Below are positions 16,616 through 25,112 of a stretch of 64,000 bases of DNA, in pieces. The notes under the pieces are model-generated. The model worked only from the letters and a program-made list of their open reading frames with translations, was not told where the DNA came from and searched no databases. Source of the stretch: CAVTWS01 sp963732655 (GTDB taxonomy: Bacteria > Actinomycetota > Acidimicrobiia > Acidimicrobiales > SHLQ01); assembly GCA_963732655.1 (NCBI GenBank), contig CAVTAI010000017.1, positions 868,001-932,000 of the forward strand, written 5' to 3'. The position numbers and the translations under genes are program-made. Positions within the stretch are counted from its first letter, which is position 1. Each line of letters starts with the position of its first letter.

Positions 16616-18400
16616 TCAGCCGATCTCGATGGCGATCGGCGATGGCAGGACTTCCGTTCCGAAAGCCGCCTCGAACGCCTGACCGAGCGACACATAGCTG
16701 AGCAGCGCGTCACGGACCTCGACTGCGGGTTCGTCGAACAGCAGCCAGCACCGGCCCTCGGCGTCGGTGGCGTCGGCCCACCGTGCGGGCACCGAGCGAC
16801 GTTGCGCCGAGCCGTCCTCGGCCCGCCAGATAACCGTGATCTCACTGGCGTCCTCGGGCGCGGATTGGTCCGTCAGGAGCCCGATCGGGGACACCGCGAG
16901 GACGGGCCCGTCGGCGCTGATGGAGTCGTCAATCGAGCGGTCGACCTGCAACGGCGCATCCAGTCGAGCTGCCCTCAAGCTCCGCTGGGCGCTGTGGGAG
17001 ATCGACAGATGGAGCCCCGCGATGACCAGGATCACCATTCGGGCGAGCGTGGGCGGCCGGTGCTGGTGCAGCGGTGTGTACAGCGCGAGAACAGCCACCG
17101 CAGTCAGCACGACGACGACGAGTAGCAGCGACGCCTGCCGCCGGGCCAGGATCGCGGCGGCTCGAACCGGGTCCCGCGGCGGAGCGGGACTCAGGTCCGC
17201 CCCGAGCCGTCCGGCATGGGCTCGCCAGCGGGCGAAGGGTCGCCGCCCGGTCGACCCGGTGGTGGCGGACACGAGTCCGGCGGACCCGAGCACCGCGATC
17301 GTGGCCACGGCCAGTTCAGGAGCCGACGCGACGAGTGGAAGCCGGCCGGTCACGGCGACCGCGGCGACCAGCCCTGCGAACAGCAACCGGGCTGCCGATT
17401 CGGCGCGGGTGATCGCCCAGCTCCAGACGGTCAGGCGGGCCGACGCAGGGACGCCGCGCAGGCGCCATCCCAGTCGGTGATGGCGCAGAACTCGTCGGCT
17501 GGCCCGACCCGACTCGGCCGCGAGGAGGAGGGCACTCCTCCAGGTGGAGGGAGCGATGTCCCGGTAACACGGGGCGGCCGCCGGTACGAGAGGGCGATGC
17601 GTGGCTCGGAGGCAGAGGTCGGTTCCGAGCCGGGTCTCGACCGGGTCGAAACCGCCGATGTGGGCGAGGGCGTGCCGCACCATCACCACCGGCTGGTCGA
17701 TCCAGGGTCGGTCGGCCCCACTCGTCGATGCGAACGGGGAGACCAGCCGGTCGCCCCGGCGACCGGCTGGTCTCCCAGAAGCGGTGGGGAGGGAGGCGAG
17801 CAGGACGCCGCCGGCATGCGGCGATCTGGAGATCGAGCGTCCGGCCACCTCGATGGCCCACGGGGCCACGACGTGACGGGACCACTGGATCAGGATCAGG
17901 TCGCTCGATCCGCGGGCTGTCGCCTGGGCCAGCAACTCGCGTTCTGGCGCCCCGCTCAGGTACGCGGCGTCGAGCGACGTGGCGATCGATCGCCGACCGG
18001 GATTGGCATCGGGGTCGATGACGAAGATCCGGTCCACGCCGGGGAGGCGCCGTGCGGCCAGAACTGCGGCGCGCAGTTCCAGGTCCGAGCCACCGTCGCT
18101 GGTCACGACCACGTCCGCAGCGGCGGAGGCGGCACCCGGGACATCGACCTCATCGTGCGGACCGGGCCACGGGGTCGTCGACAGCGGTCGGGCGACGAGG
18201 CTCGCGTGGTAGATGAGGAATCCCAGCGCCAGCACCGACTCGGCGGCCAGGTCGAGCGTCATCATGACCGGATCGGCGCCCCGCCGTGCCGCGACGAGTC
18301 GCCAGGCCAGGTATGCGAGCCACAGGGCAACGCTGGCCGCCAGCGTGCCCCGGTGGCGCGTTCGCTGCCGGAGCGACAGTGGTGGTGAGGGATCGTCCAT
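16616..18400 (-). CDS. membrane protein resembling a degenerate cellulose synthase-like glycosyltransferase
   Basis: A 594-residue protein from ATG 18400 (MDDPSPPLSLRQR). The layout recalls BcsA-type proteins: two N-terminal membrane segments (LAASVALWLAYLAWRLV, ESVLALGFLIYHASLV), a cytosolic GT2-like domain (DVVVTSDGGSDLELRAAVLA, RIFVIDPDANPG), further membrane helices (LLFAGLVAAVAVTG, ASLLLVVVVLTAVAVLALY), and a C-terminal beta-rich PilZ-like end (VPARWADATDAEGRCWLLF). The DxD motif, the catalytic DD pair and the QxxRW motif are not evident; the expected D-A-D stretch reads LILIQWSRH. So it may be an inactive paralogue. It converges on the DivIVA gene (27 bp between stops). Confidence 0.5.
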   Translation of the reverse strand: MDDPSPPLSLRQRTRHRGTLAASVALWLAYLAWRLVAARRGADPVMMTLDLAAESVLALGFLIYHASLVARPLSTTPWPGPHDEVDVPGAASAAADVVVTSDGGSDLELRAAVLAARRLPGVDRIFVIDPDANPGRRSIATSLDAAYLSGAPERELLAQATARGSSDLILIQWSRHVVAPWAIEVAGRSISRSPHAGGVLLASLPTASGRPAGRRGDRLVSPFASTSGADRPWIDQPVVMVRHALAHIGGFDPVETRLGTDLCLRATHRPLVPAAAPCYRDIAPSTWRSALLLAAESGRASRRVLRHHRLGWRLRGVPASARLTVWSWAITRAESAARLLFAGLVAAVAVTGRLPLVASAPELAVATIAVLGSAGLVSATTGSTGRRPFARWRAHAGRLGADLSPAPPRDPVRAAAILARRQASLLLVVVVLTAVAVLALYTPLHQHRPPTLARMVILVIAGLHLSISHSAQRSLRAARLDAPLQVDRSIDDSISADGPVLAVSPIGLLTDQSAPEDASEITVIWRAEDGSAQRRSVPARWADATDAEGRCWLLFDEPAVEVRDALLSYVSLGQAFEAAFGTEVLPSPIAIEIG

Positions 18401-18560
18401 GGCGACCGACCCTGACGGTACCGGCACCGACACCGCCCGGCCAGGGTCGCTCGACCCAGTCAGCACCGGTCGACGAGTGCGTGCCGAACCGCAGGGACTT
18501 CGTGTGCGCTCCGTGTCGCCCAGCGAGACGCAGCGCACGCGTTCGGATGGTTCGAGCGTG

Positions 18561-19364
18561 TTATCGCAGGACGCTCAGGGTCTCCTGGGTGATCGAGGCG
18601 ACCAGGCGACCTGCCACGTCGAACCAGTGGCCGTGGATCAGGGCGCGGCCGGCCGCGGCCGACGGGCAACGATGCGACAGCATCAGCCAGTCGTCAGCGC
18701 GGAACGGCCGGTGGAACCATACGTGGATCGACCGGGTCGCGGAGATCACCTCGTCGGACCCCGAGTAGACCCCGTCGACCGGCCGGAACGGGCTGGCGGT
18801 CATCGTCAGGTCGGACAGGTACGCCAACAGCACGTGGTGGGCGCGCCACTCGTCCGGGAGGGGGACATCGGCGCGGAACCACAGTTCGAACTCGGCGGGT
18901 GCGCTGTCGAGTCGGAACGGCGCATGCTCGGGTGCGCACCGGACGAGCACGCTCCTCCCGTTCATGCGTTCGAACGGAGGGAGGTCTTCGGGGTGGAGCG
19001 AGGGCGGCGCGGTCATCTGGTGATCGATCGCCGACGTCGTGTCGTCGGTGCCGAACGTCGCCATGGCGCGAGCGCAACGGCGCCCCTGGACGATGTCGAC
19101 CTGGCGGAAGTCGGTGCGGCCCTCACGCAGGCTCTCGACGAGATACCGCACCTCGGCGTGCCGTTCGCCCGGTTCGATGAAGGTCACATGGAGGCTGACC
19201 GTGGACTTGTCGGGACCCACGGTGCGCGCCGCCGCGCTCAAGGCCTGAGCCGTCATCTGACCGCCGAAGAGCCGGTCGGCGCGGAGCGTGACGTGGCGCG
19301 CCGCGAAGGAGCCATCCGGCTGGCGCTCGACGCTGAGCCGTTCGATGAGGTCCTGGGCGCTCAT
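18561..19364 (-). CDS. acyl-CoA thioesterase family protein (TesB-like)
   Basis: A 267-residue double-hotdog thioesterase starting at ATG 19364 (MSAQDLIERL). Segments typical of TesB are RLFGGQMTAQALSAAARTV near residue 33, VSLHVTFIEPG, and in the second hotdog a VWFHRPFRADDWLML stretch plus GHWFDVAGRLVASITQE. These enzymes hydrolyse acyl-CoA thioesters to free acid and CoA in the cytosol. It overlaps the neighbouring thioesterase gene by 4 bp (ATGA) and has the same architecture, so the two arose by tandem duplication and are co-expressed. Confidence 0.9.
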   Translation of the reverse strand: MSAQDLIERLSVERQPDGSFAARHVTLRADRLFGGQMTAQALSAAARTVGPDKSTVSLHVTFIEPGERHAEVRYLVESLREGRTDFRQVDIVQGRRCARAMATFGTDDTTSAIDHQMTAPPSLHPEDLPPFERMNGRSVLVRCAPEHAPFRLDSAPAEFELWFRADVPLPDEWRAHHVLLAYLSDLTMTASPFRPVDGVYSGSDEVISATRSIHVWFHRPFRADDWLMLSHRCPSAAAGRALIHGHWFDVAGRLVASITQETLSVLR

Positions 19365-20176
19365 TTTCTCGAACCTCGCATCCGCATAAGGCCCTCCTGG
19401 GCGCACGACGCGACAAGGCGGCCGGTCTGATCGAACCAGTGGCCGGCGCACAGTGACCGACCGAACCCCGTCTTCGAGGACTCGGCCCGGAACAGGAGCC
19501 AGTCATCGAACTGGAACGGTTCGTGGAACCATGTCGTCTGGGTCAGCGTGGACGACACGACCTGTCCGGTTTCGGTGATCGAGGCGCCGGGAACGGGGCG
19601 CCAACCCGTCTCGAGCAAGTACATGTCGCTGGCGAAGCCGAGCAGCGCTTCGTGGAGTTGCCGCGAACCCTCGAGGTCCGGGATCCGGAACCAGGCGGCG
19701 ATCTCGGAATCGCAGGTGTCGGTGGTGGAGAACAGCGGAGGGGTGCTGGCGTCCATCGTCTCCAATACGAACCGGTGAGGGATCGGCGTGGCATCGTCGA
19801 GCCGGAATCCAGCTGCGGTCGGCCCCTGGTACCGAGGGCCTTCCGGCTCCTCCCGATGAAGGAGCACATTGGCGATGACCCGGGCGTCGCCGTCCTGTCG
19901 ACCGGTGACGGTGCGATGGGCGAACGTGGTGCGATCGTCGACTCGATCGACCTCGAAGACGATCGGCCGGTGCGGATCCGAGCGGCTGAGGAAGGTGACG
20001 TGGCACGACCGGACCGAGCGGTCGGGCGCGGTCCGGGCCGCCGCCATCATCACCTGGGCGACCAGCAGACCGCCGAACGTCCACGTCGCCGTGGGAAAGT
20101 GCAGCCCGCCGGTGGTGAAGGTAGACGGTCCGGTCTGCTCGAAGTCGAGGCTGGCGAGGACATCGTCGAGCTGCAC
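19361..20176 (-). CDS. acyl-CoA thioesterase family protein (TesB-like, paralogue)
   Basis: A 271-residue TesB-family protein starting at GTG 20176 (VQLDDVLASLDFEQ). It shows TWTFGGLLVAQVMMAAARTA, VRSCHVTFLSRSD, and in the C-terminal hotdog TTWFHEPFQFDDWLLFRAES and GHWFDQTGRLVASCAQEG. It is clearly paralogous to the downstream gene, with which it shares a 4-bp overlap. It may be specific for different acyl chains or act on the LLM/ACAD pathway intermediates nearby, but that is inference. Its start region is divergent from the LLM oxidoreductase at 20270, with 93 bp between them. Confidence 0.88.
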   Translation of the reverse strand: MQLDDVLASLDFEQTGPSTFTTGGLHFPTATWTFGGLLVAQVMMAAARTAPDRSVRSCHVTFLSRSDPHRPIVFEVDRVDDRTTFAHRTVTGRQDGDARVIANVLLHREEPEGPRYQGPTAAGFRLDDATPIPHRFVLETMDASTPPLFSTTDTCDSEIAAWFRIPDLEGSRQLHEALLGFASDMYLLETGWRPVPGASITETGQVVSSTLTQTTWFHEPFQFDDWLLFRAESSKTGFGRSLCAGHWFDQTGRLVASCAQEGLMRMRGSRK

Positions 20177-20255
20177 GGGCCGTGATGGTAGGCGAGTTCA
20201 ACCGGAGGAAGAGGGCTCGGGCCACGGGGCTCGAACCCGAACCCCCCGAAGTGAT

Positions 20256-20261
20256 TAGGGT
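20256..20261 (+). promoter_or_regulatory. -10 box (TAGGGT) of LLM oxidoreductase gene, leaderless
   Basis: TAGGGT ends 8 nt before ATG 20270 and there is no ribosome binding site, so transcription probably starts at or next to the start codon. Confidence 0.5.
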
Positions 20262-20269
20262 CACCGCCC

Positions 20270-21199
20270 ATGAAGTTCTATACGACGTACCCGATCATCA
20301 CGCACCCCTACAACCCGGCATTCGTGAACAAGGTGGGCGTGATCGGGATCGCCACCGCGGTGGAGCAGGCCGGGATCGACGGGTTGGCCTTCACGGATCA
20401 TCCGGTGCCGTCCGATCGGTGGCTGAACGCCGGTGGCCACGATGCCCTCGACCCGTTCGCCGCGCTCGCGTTCTGTGCCGCCGTGACCGACCGCATCAAG
20501 CTGTTCCCGCACATCGTCGTGTTGCCGTACCGCAATCCGTTCATCACCGCGAAGGCGGCGGCGACGGTCGATGTCTTGTCCGGCGGTCGTTTCATCCTCA
20601 ACGTGGCCACGGGGTATCAAAAGGCCGAGTACAAGGCGCTCGGGGTCGACTTCGACGAACGAAACGATCTTTTCGAGGAAGCCATCGAGGCCATTCAGGG
20701 CATCTGGACGACCGACAACTTCGCCATGGAAGGGCGGCACTTCACGGCCCTCGGCCAGACGGCCAACCCGAAGCCGGCGAGCACACCACACCTGCCGATC
20801 TGGGTGGCCGGCAACTCGCAACTGGCCCGACGGCGCGTCGCCCGGTACGGCGACGGCTGGAGCCCGTTCCCCGCGGCACGGCAGATGGCGACGACCTCGC
20901 GGACCGTTCCGCTGGAGTCGATCGAGGAGCTGGCCGAGATGCTCGACTACCTCTGGGCGCAGGTCGACCGCGCCGGTCGTGACCGCTCCGAGATCGACAT
21001 CGCCTTCTCGAACTTCCGGGGCGGGAGCCCAGGACACCCCGGTTTCGACGCGACCGAGTATCTTGCAGGGGTGGAGGAACTCGAACGGCTCGGCGTGACC
21101 TGGGTGAGCATGGGTCTGCCTGGCGATGATGTCGGCCATGCCGTCGAGGCCGCTCAGCAGTTCGGCGAAGAGGTCGTCTCCCGGCATCGTCCGGTCTGA
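20270..21199 (+). CDS. LLM class F420-dependent oxidoreductase
   Basis: A 309-residue luciferase-like oxidoreductase starting at ATG 20270. Landmarks are GIATAVEQAGIDGLAFTDHPVPSD, AAVTDRIKLFPHIVVLPYRNP, TVDVLSGGRFILNVATGYQKAEY (a hallmark of the F420/FMN LLM group), and HLPIWVAGNSQLARRRVARYGDGW. It is distinct in sequence from the LLM enzyme at 1467. No Shine-Dalgarno precedes it, consistent with a leaderless transcript. It stands as a single-gene unit between the divergent thioesterases and a long terminator hairpin. The substrate is unknown. Confidence 0.92.
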   Translation: MKFYTTYPIITHPYNPAFVNKVGVIGIATAVEQAGIDGLAFTDHPVPSDRWLNAGGHDALDPFAALAFCAAVTDRIKLFPHIVVLPYRNPFITAKAAATVDVLSGGRFILNVATGYQKAEYKALGVDFDERNDLFEEAIEAIQGIWTTDNFAMEGRHFTALGQTANPKPASTPHLPIWVAGNSQLARRRVARYGDGWSPFPAARQMATTSRTVPLESIEELAEMLDYLWAQVDRAGRDRSEIDIAFSNFRGGSPGHPGFDATEYLAGVEELERLGVTWVSMGLPGDDVGHAVEAAQQFGEEVVSRHRPV

Positions 21200-21257
21200 C
21201 CTCGTCCGCTCGTCGGAGCGAGGGGCGATCATCCTCACGGTCGCAGGTGGTGGGAAA

Positions 21258-21298
21258 GGCTACGTCGGGATCGGGCTCAGCCCGATCCCGACGTAGCC
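21258..21298. terminator. long perfect hairpin between convergent genes
   Basis: Two 20-nt arms (GGCTACGTCGGGATCGGGCT and its exact complement) are separated by one base, giving a stem of about 19 bp with a 3-nt loop. It lies between the LLM oxidoreductase and the convergent secreted-protein gene, and suits a bidirectional terminator without a U tract. Confidence 0.75.
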
Positions 21299-21343
21299 GA
21301 CTCTTGGTGCGTGGTCGACCGTGCACGCCCGGGAGGGATCGAA

Positions 21344-22072
21344 TCAGCGCAGAGCGTCGACTGCCGCGCCGAGCTCGGTGCGGGCGGTCTGCTGGTGGGT
21401 TTTGGCCGAGCCGATGGTGGCTCGGGCGGCGGCGAGCACTGGAGCCGAGGAGCCGTCGTTCACGTTGGCCGGGGTGAGGGCGAGCACGGCGTCGGGGTGG
21501 CCGATGGTTTCGCTTGACGCCGCCTCTCCGGCGACTACCGCGGCGTCGCGATGCGCTTGCGCCTCGGTGACATCGGCTCCGGCGGCCGCCGCCTCGGCGA
21601 TCGCGGTGTCGAGCCGAACGACGACGTCGTCGATCAGGGTCGAGGCGGCATCGATGGTGTCGAGTCCGATGACGAGGTGAGCCTGCGGAGCGACCAGCAG
21701 GTAGACCCGGTTGTCGTACACGGCGCTGGCGCAGGGTTCGCGCAGCTCCTCGATGGTGGTGACGTTTTCGATCACCGGAACGATCGCCTCGAGCCGGGCC
21801 GAGGTCGCCGCGACGATCGTGTCGAGCGTCGACTCGTGGCCGTCGGTGAGATGTTCGGCGGCTTCGATCGTGGCGGAGAGCCGGTCGAGGGTCGTCAGTC
21901 GTTCGTTGACACCCGCCAGGCATCGCGCCTGGAGTGTGACGACGTCAGGTCGCGTCTCCGACGGGGACTCCTGGGCCCCGGCCGTTTCAGCCACGGCGAC
22001 GGCGCCCACCCCGATCGTCAGGGCCACGGCGACACCGCGGGCGAAGGTGGTGATGGTGGCTGAGCGGTTCAT
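21344..22072 (-). CDS. secreted alpha-helical protein of unknown function
   Basis: A 242-residue protein with a Sec signal peptide (FARGVAVALTIGVGAVAVAETAGAQE, cleavage likely after AGA). AGGAG lies about 10 nt upstream of ATG 22072. The mature part is Ala-rich and helical, with two Cys (LQARCLAG, REPCASAV) that could form a disulphide. Repeated helical segments (ERLTTLDRLSATIEAAEH; DDVVVRLDTAIAEAAAAG) suggest a helical bundle. No family is recognised. It is followed on the same strand by nothing; the small lipoprotein at 22115-22465 precedes it by 42 bp, so both are probably one operon. Confidence 0.65.
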   Translation of the reverse strand: MNRSATITTFARGVAVALTIGVGAVAVAETAGAQESPSETRPDVVTLQARCLAGVNERLTTLDRLSATIEAAEHLTDGHESTLDTIVAATSARLEAIVPVIENVTTIEELREPCASAVYDNRVYLLVAPQAHLVIGLDTIDAASTLIDDVVVRLDTAIAEAAAAGADVTEAQAHRDAAVVAGEAASSETIGHPDAVLALTPANVNDGSSAPVLAAARATIGSAKTHQQTARTELGAAVDALR

Positions 22073-22114
22073 GATGTGGTGCTCCTGTGGTGTTGCGATG
22101 GTGGGGGAAGGTGA

Positions 22115-22465
22115 TCAGGGCGTCGGCTCGCCGTGGGCCACCGCGGCGTCGGCCGCGGCGATGGCGGTATCGGCATCGTGCGTGAGGGCGCCGAGCTCGC
22201 CGTCGATGGCATCGAGCGTCGATCCGTCCACCGCCGGATCAGGTTCGGGAGGCACCGGCGGCGAAGCTGCCGTGGTCGACGTGGCCGGCACTGTCGTGGT
22301 GGCCGCCGTCGTCGATGACTCCGTCGTGGTGGGCATCGATGTTGATGACTCCGTCGTGCTGGGAGGTGCATCATCGGGGCGCGGGCCCCGTTCGCATCCC
22401 GTTGCACCAGTACCCAGGACGAGGAGCACGATCAGGACGATGAGGGGCTGGCGGTGGCGAGGCAT
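22115..22465 (-). CDS. small putative lipoprotein
   Basis: A 116-residue protein from ATG 22465 (MPRHRQPLIVLIVLLVLG). A strongly hydrophobic segment ends GTGATGCERG, a lipobox-like site placing the lipidated Cys near residue 22. A Ser/Thr-rich, low-complexity linker of about 45 residues follows, then a short Ala/Asp-rich helix (AIDGELGALTHDADTAIAAADAA). That helix resembles the helices of the downstream secreted protein, so the two may interact on the outer face of the membrane. No known domain was seen. Confidence 0.6.
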   Translation of the reverse strand: MPRHRQPLIVLIVLLVLGTGATGCERGPRPDDAPPSTTESSTSMPTTTESSTTAATTTVPATSTTAASPPVPPEPDPAVDGSTLDAIDGELGALTHDADTAIAAADAAVAHGEPTP

Positions 22466-22549
22466 GACTGAGTTATCGCGTCGGTCTGAGATGACCGTGT
22501 GAGTCACCTGTTAGGAAGCTGTGAGCACCACCTGGCCGGGCCCAGGATC

Positions 22550-22555
22550 TAACTT
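22550..22555 (+). promoter_or_regulatory. -10 box (TAACTT) of DUF3097 gene
   Basis: TAACTT ends 6 nt before ATG 22562 with no ribosome binding site between, suggesting a leaderless transcript. Confidence 0.4.
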
Positions 22556-22561
22556 GCGGCC

Positions 22562-23404
22562 ATGGGACTCGACGACGGTTTGCTGGCCGGCCCCCTCGAT
22601 ATCGACGCACCGGCGCGCTCGCGACGGGAGTATCCGGCGGTGGCGGCTCGACTCGGCATGGTCGTGCAGCACGAATCAGGGGTGGCGGGAGCCATCGTCC
22701 GGCTCGGGGACACGCAGCTGATGGTTCGTGACGGCTCGGGGCGGGATCATCGCCTCCGCAACGAAGCCGGGGCGTTCCGGATCGACGGTCGGCGCGTCAA
22801 GCTCGTGCCGGCCGCCGGTCGTCCGGCATCGACGGCCGGACCCTCGGGTGCCGCGGCCTTCACCGCGTCCGGCTCGGTCGCCGTGCCTGGGAGTCCGGCC
22901 CGAGTCGCTCGCGCCAGTCGGATCTGGGTCGAGGGCCTCCACGATGCCGAGCTCATCGAAACGGTCTGGGGCGACGACCTCCGGGTCGAGGGCATCGTCG
23001 TCGAACCGATGCACGGCATGGACGACTTGGTGGCGCGCGTGCGGACGTTCGGACCTCGCCCGGGCCGCCGGCTCGGCGTCCTCCTCGACCACCTGGTCGC
23101 CGGATCGAAGGAGAGCAGAACGGCGGCCGCCGTCGACCACCCGGACGTGCTCGTCGTCGGCCACCCGTTCGTCGATGTGTGGGCGGCGGTCAAACCCTCG
23201 TCGGTCGGAATCCGGGCCTGGCCGGTCATCCCGCGGGGCCAACCCTGGAAGGAGGGCGTGTGCGCGGCGCTCGGGGTCGACGAACCGCCCCGGTTCTGGC
23301 GGCAGCTGCGTCGGCGGGTGACCAGCTTCCGTGACCTCGACCCGTCGATGGTGGGCGCGGTCGAACAGCTGCTCGACTTCCTGACCGAGCACGACGAGCG
23401 CTGA
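22562..23404 (+). CDS. DUF3097 family protein
   Basis: A 280-residue protein matching the actinobacterial DUF3097 family over nearly its full length. The most recognisable stretch is ASRIWVEGLHDAELIETVWG, then LRVEGIVVEPMHGMDDL, RRLGVLLDHLVAGSKESR, and VLVVGHPFVDVWAAVKP, with a C-terminal ALGVDEPPRFWRQL. The WVEGxxDAELIE block is reminiscent of TOPRIM-like folds, but I know of no demonstrated activity. It is soluble, with no signal peptide. A Gly/Ala/Ser-rich spacer near residues 85-115 separates an N-terminal small domain from the main one. It is followed 44 bp later by the phosphotransferase gene. Confidence 0.85.
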   Translation: MGLDDGLLAGPLDIDAPARSRREYPAVAARLGMVVQHESGVAGAIVRLGDTQLMVRDGSGRDHRLRNEAGAFRIDGRRVKLVPAAGRPASTAGPSGAAAFTASGSVAVPGSPARVARASRIWVEGLHDAELIETVWGDDLRVEGIVVEPMHGMDDLVARVRTFGPRPGRRLGVLLDHLVAGSKESRTAAAVDHPDVLVVGHPFVDVWAAVKPSSVGIRAWPVIPRGQPWKEGVCAALGVDEPPRFWRQLRRRVTSFRDLDPSMVGAVEQLLDFLTEHDER

Positions 23405-23410
23405 TCCCGC

Positions 23411-23416
23411 TACGGT
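23411..23416 (+). promoter_or_regulatory. candidate -10 box (TACGGT) of phosphotransferase gene
   Basis: TACGGT lies 32 nt upstream of GTG 23449, leaving room for a short 5' UTR that contains the GGAGG ribosome binding site at 23437-23441. Confidence 0.35.
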
Positions 23417-23448
23417 CGCCGGGGTCGATCCCGTCCGGAGGTCCTGCC

Positions 23449-24540
23449 GTGCCCCTGCCCACCAAACGTGATCATGGCGAGCTGCGCGAGCGCCTTCGCA
23501 CGTGGTTGACCGGCCAGGTGGCCGGTGCCGACGGGGTGGAGATCTCGGAGCTGAAGGTGCCCGAGGGCACCGGCATGTCGAGCGAGACGCTGCTCTTCAC
23601 CGCGACCTGGCCCTCGGACCAGGGTCCGGTCACCCGCGAACTGGTCGCCCGGATGTCGCCGGACATGGACGACTACCCGGTCTTCCCGGCGTACGACCTC
23701 GACCTGCAAGCCCGCTGTATGAGGCTCGTCGGCGAGCGCACCTCGGTGCCCGTGCCCGAGGTGCTGTGGCTCGAGCCGTCCCCGGAACCGGTGGGTGCCC
23801 CGTTCCTGGTCATGGGTCGCATCGACGGTGCGGCGCCACCGGACATTCCCGTTCCGTACGTGTTCGCCGGCCTGCTTGTCGATGCCGACCCGGCCGGTCG
23901 TGCGGCAGCTGAGCGCCGGTCGGTCGAGGTGCTGGCCCAGCTTCACGAACTCCGGGGCGACGATCCCGAGCTGGCCTTCCTGCAGCGCCCCGAGCATGGC
24001 GCGACCGCGCTCGACCAGCACCTCGGGTACCAGCGTTGGTACTACGACTGGGCCCGGGGTGACCTCCGGGCGCCCGTCATCGACGAGACGTTTGCGTGGC
24101 TCGAGGCCAACCGGCCGCCCGAGAGTGAGACGGTGCTCAACTGGGGCGACTCCCGGGTCGGCAACATGCTGTACCGCGACCTGGCGCCGGTCGCTGTACT
24201 CGATTGGGAGATGGCCGCCCTCGGGCCGCGAGAGGTCGATGCCGCCTGGATGGTGCTCATGCACCGCTTCTTCCTCGACATCGCCGATCGTGCCGGGTAC
24301 CCGAGCCCCCTCGCCGGTTGGCTCACCCGAGACCGGATGGTGGAGATCTACCGTGAGCTCACCGGTGTCGAGCTCGGTCACATGCAGTGGTACGAGGTCT
24401 TCGCCGCTCAGCGGTTCGCGATCGTGAGTTTGCGCACGACGGCACGGGCCATCGCCTACGGCGACATGGAGCCGATGGACGACCCCGATTCGCTGGTCAT
24501 GCACGCCCACCTGATGCGGGCGCTCATGGACGAGGCCTGA
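23449..24540 (+). CDS. phosphotransferase family protein (aminoglycoside phosphotransferase fold)
   Basis: A 363-residue APH-fold kinase-like protein starting at GTG 23449 after a GGAGG site. Visible motifs are the hinge region PFLVMGRIDGAAPPD, the catalytic-loop block VLNWGDSRVGNMLY (the APH HGDxxxxN motif with N-W-G-D, so the usual His reads Asn), and the metal-binding DWEMAALGPREVDAAW. Members of this subgroup are often encoded beside acyl-CoA dehydrogenases (ACAD10/11-like) and are proposed to phosphorylate hydroxy-acyl-CoAs; antibiotic resistance is unlikely. The Ala-to-Glu-rich gene after it is convergent, 3 bp away. Confidence 0.88.
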   Translation: MPLPTKRDHGELRERLRTWLTGQVAGADGVEISELKVPEGTGMSSETLLFTATWPSDQGPVTRELVARMSPDMDDYPVFPAYDLDLQARCMRLVGERTSVPVPEVLWLEPSPEPVGAPFLVMGRIDGAAPPDIPVPYVFAGLLVDADPAGRAAAERRSVEVLAQLHELRGDDPELAFLQRPEHGATALDQHLGYQRWYYDWARGDLRAPVIDETFAWLEANRPPESETVLNWGDSRVGNMLYRDLAPVAVLDWEMAALGPREVDAAWMVLMHRFFLDIADRAGYPSPLAGWLTRDRMVEIYRELTGVELGHMQWYEVFAAQRFAIVSLRTTARAIAYGDMEPMDDPDSLVMHAHLMRALMDEA

Positions 24541-24543
24541 CGC

Positions 24544-25044
24544 TCAGTCCTCGGCTGCTGGCTCCGCGGCCTCGGGTTCGGCGGCCCGTTCATCAGCCGC
24601 TGGCTCCTCGGCGACGGGTTCGACGGCGACGGGTTCGTCGGTGGCCTCGGCCTCGACCGGCGTGTCGGTGTCCTCGTCGTGCGAATCGGGAGTCGAGTCC
24701 GCAGTGTCGTCGCCGGGGGCTTCGGGTTCGTCGGCGTCATCGGGTTCGGCCCCGGCCGACACGGCGGTCGGGCCGATGTCCTCGCCGGCGTCGGCGCGGC
24801 GTTTGATGTCCTGCCAACTGTCGACGGCGGCCCGGTACGCCTCCTGGGCGCTCGTTTTGGTCTCCGCCGATGCCTTGCCATCCGCCTCGACGGCCCGGAG
24901 CTTGGTCGCCGCTTCGTCCTTGGCCTTCTCGGCGTTCTTCACGGCGCGCTCGCGGCGATCGGCCGCGTCGATCCGCTCGAGGCCGTCGTTGAAGCGGGCG
25001 AGAACGGCGAGCGTCTCGGTGTCGAGGTTGATGTTGTCAGCCAT
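24544..25044 (-). CDS. coiled-coil protein with acidic low-complexity tail
   Basis: A 166-residue protein from ATG 25044 (MADNINLDTETLAVL). Residues ~20-85 are a charged helix or coiled coil (RRERAVKNAEKAKDEAATKLRA). The rest, about 75 residues, is an almost uninterrupted Glu/Ala/Asp/Pro tract (VEAEATDEPVAVEPVAEEPA) expected to be disordered. No signal peptide is present and I recognise no family. It converges on the phosphotransferase gene, with 3 bp between stop codons, and is divergent from the S9 peptidase. A nucleic-acid or cation-binding role would fit the acidic tail but is speculation. Confidence 0.6.
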   Translation of the reverse strand: MADNINLDTETLAVLARFNDGLERIDAADRRERAVKNAEKAKDEAATKLRAVEADGKASAETKTSAQEAYRAAVDSWQDIKRRADAGEDIGPTAVSAGAEPDDADEPEAPGDDTADSTPDSHDEDTDTPVEAEATDEPVAVEPVAEEPAADERAAEPEAAEPAAED

Positions 25045-25098
25045 GGCCGAGCCATCATGCCAGCATCCGGGACGGCCTGGGTAGCCGGCCGTGGGAGG

Positions 25099-25104
25099 TA
25101 ATCT
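25099..25104 (+). promoter_or_regulatory. -10 box (TAATCT) of S9 peptidase gene, leaderless
   Basis: TAATCT ends exactly 8 nt before ATG 25113; no ribosome binding site lies between them. Confidence 0.5.
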
Positions 25105-25112
25105 CCCCGGCG

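Noticed and set aside
20218..20245. T-arm-like sequence (TTCGGGTTCGAGCCCCG on the minus strand) suggesting a tRNA or att remnant
   Set aside because: Only four of five T-stem pairs form and no acceptor, D or anticodon arm can be built around it; it lies in a promoter region.
23449..24540. Aminoglycoside resistance gene
   Set aside because: Although the fold is APH-like, the catalytic loop and C-terminal sequence match the acyl-CoA-dehydrogenase-associated phosphotransferases, and the context is metabolic.
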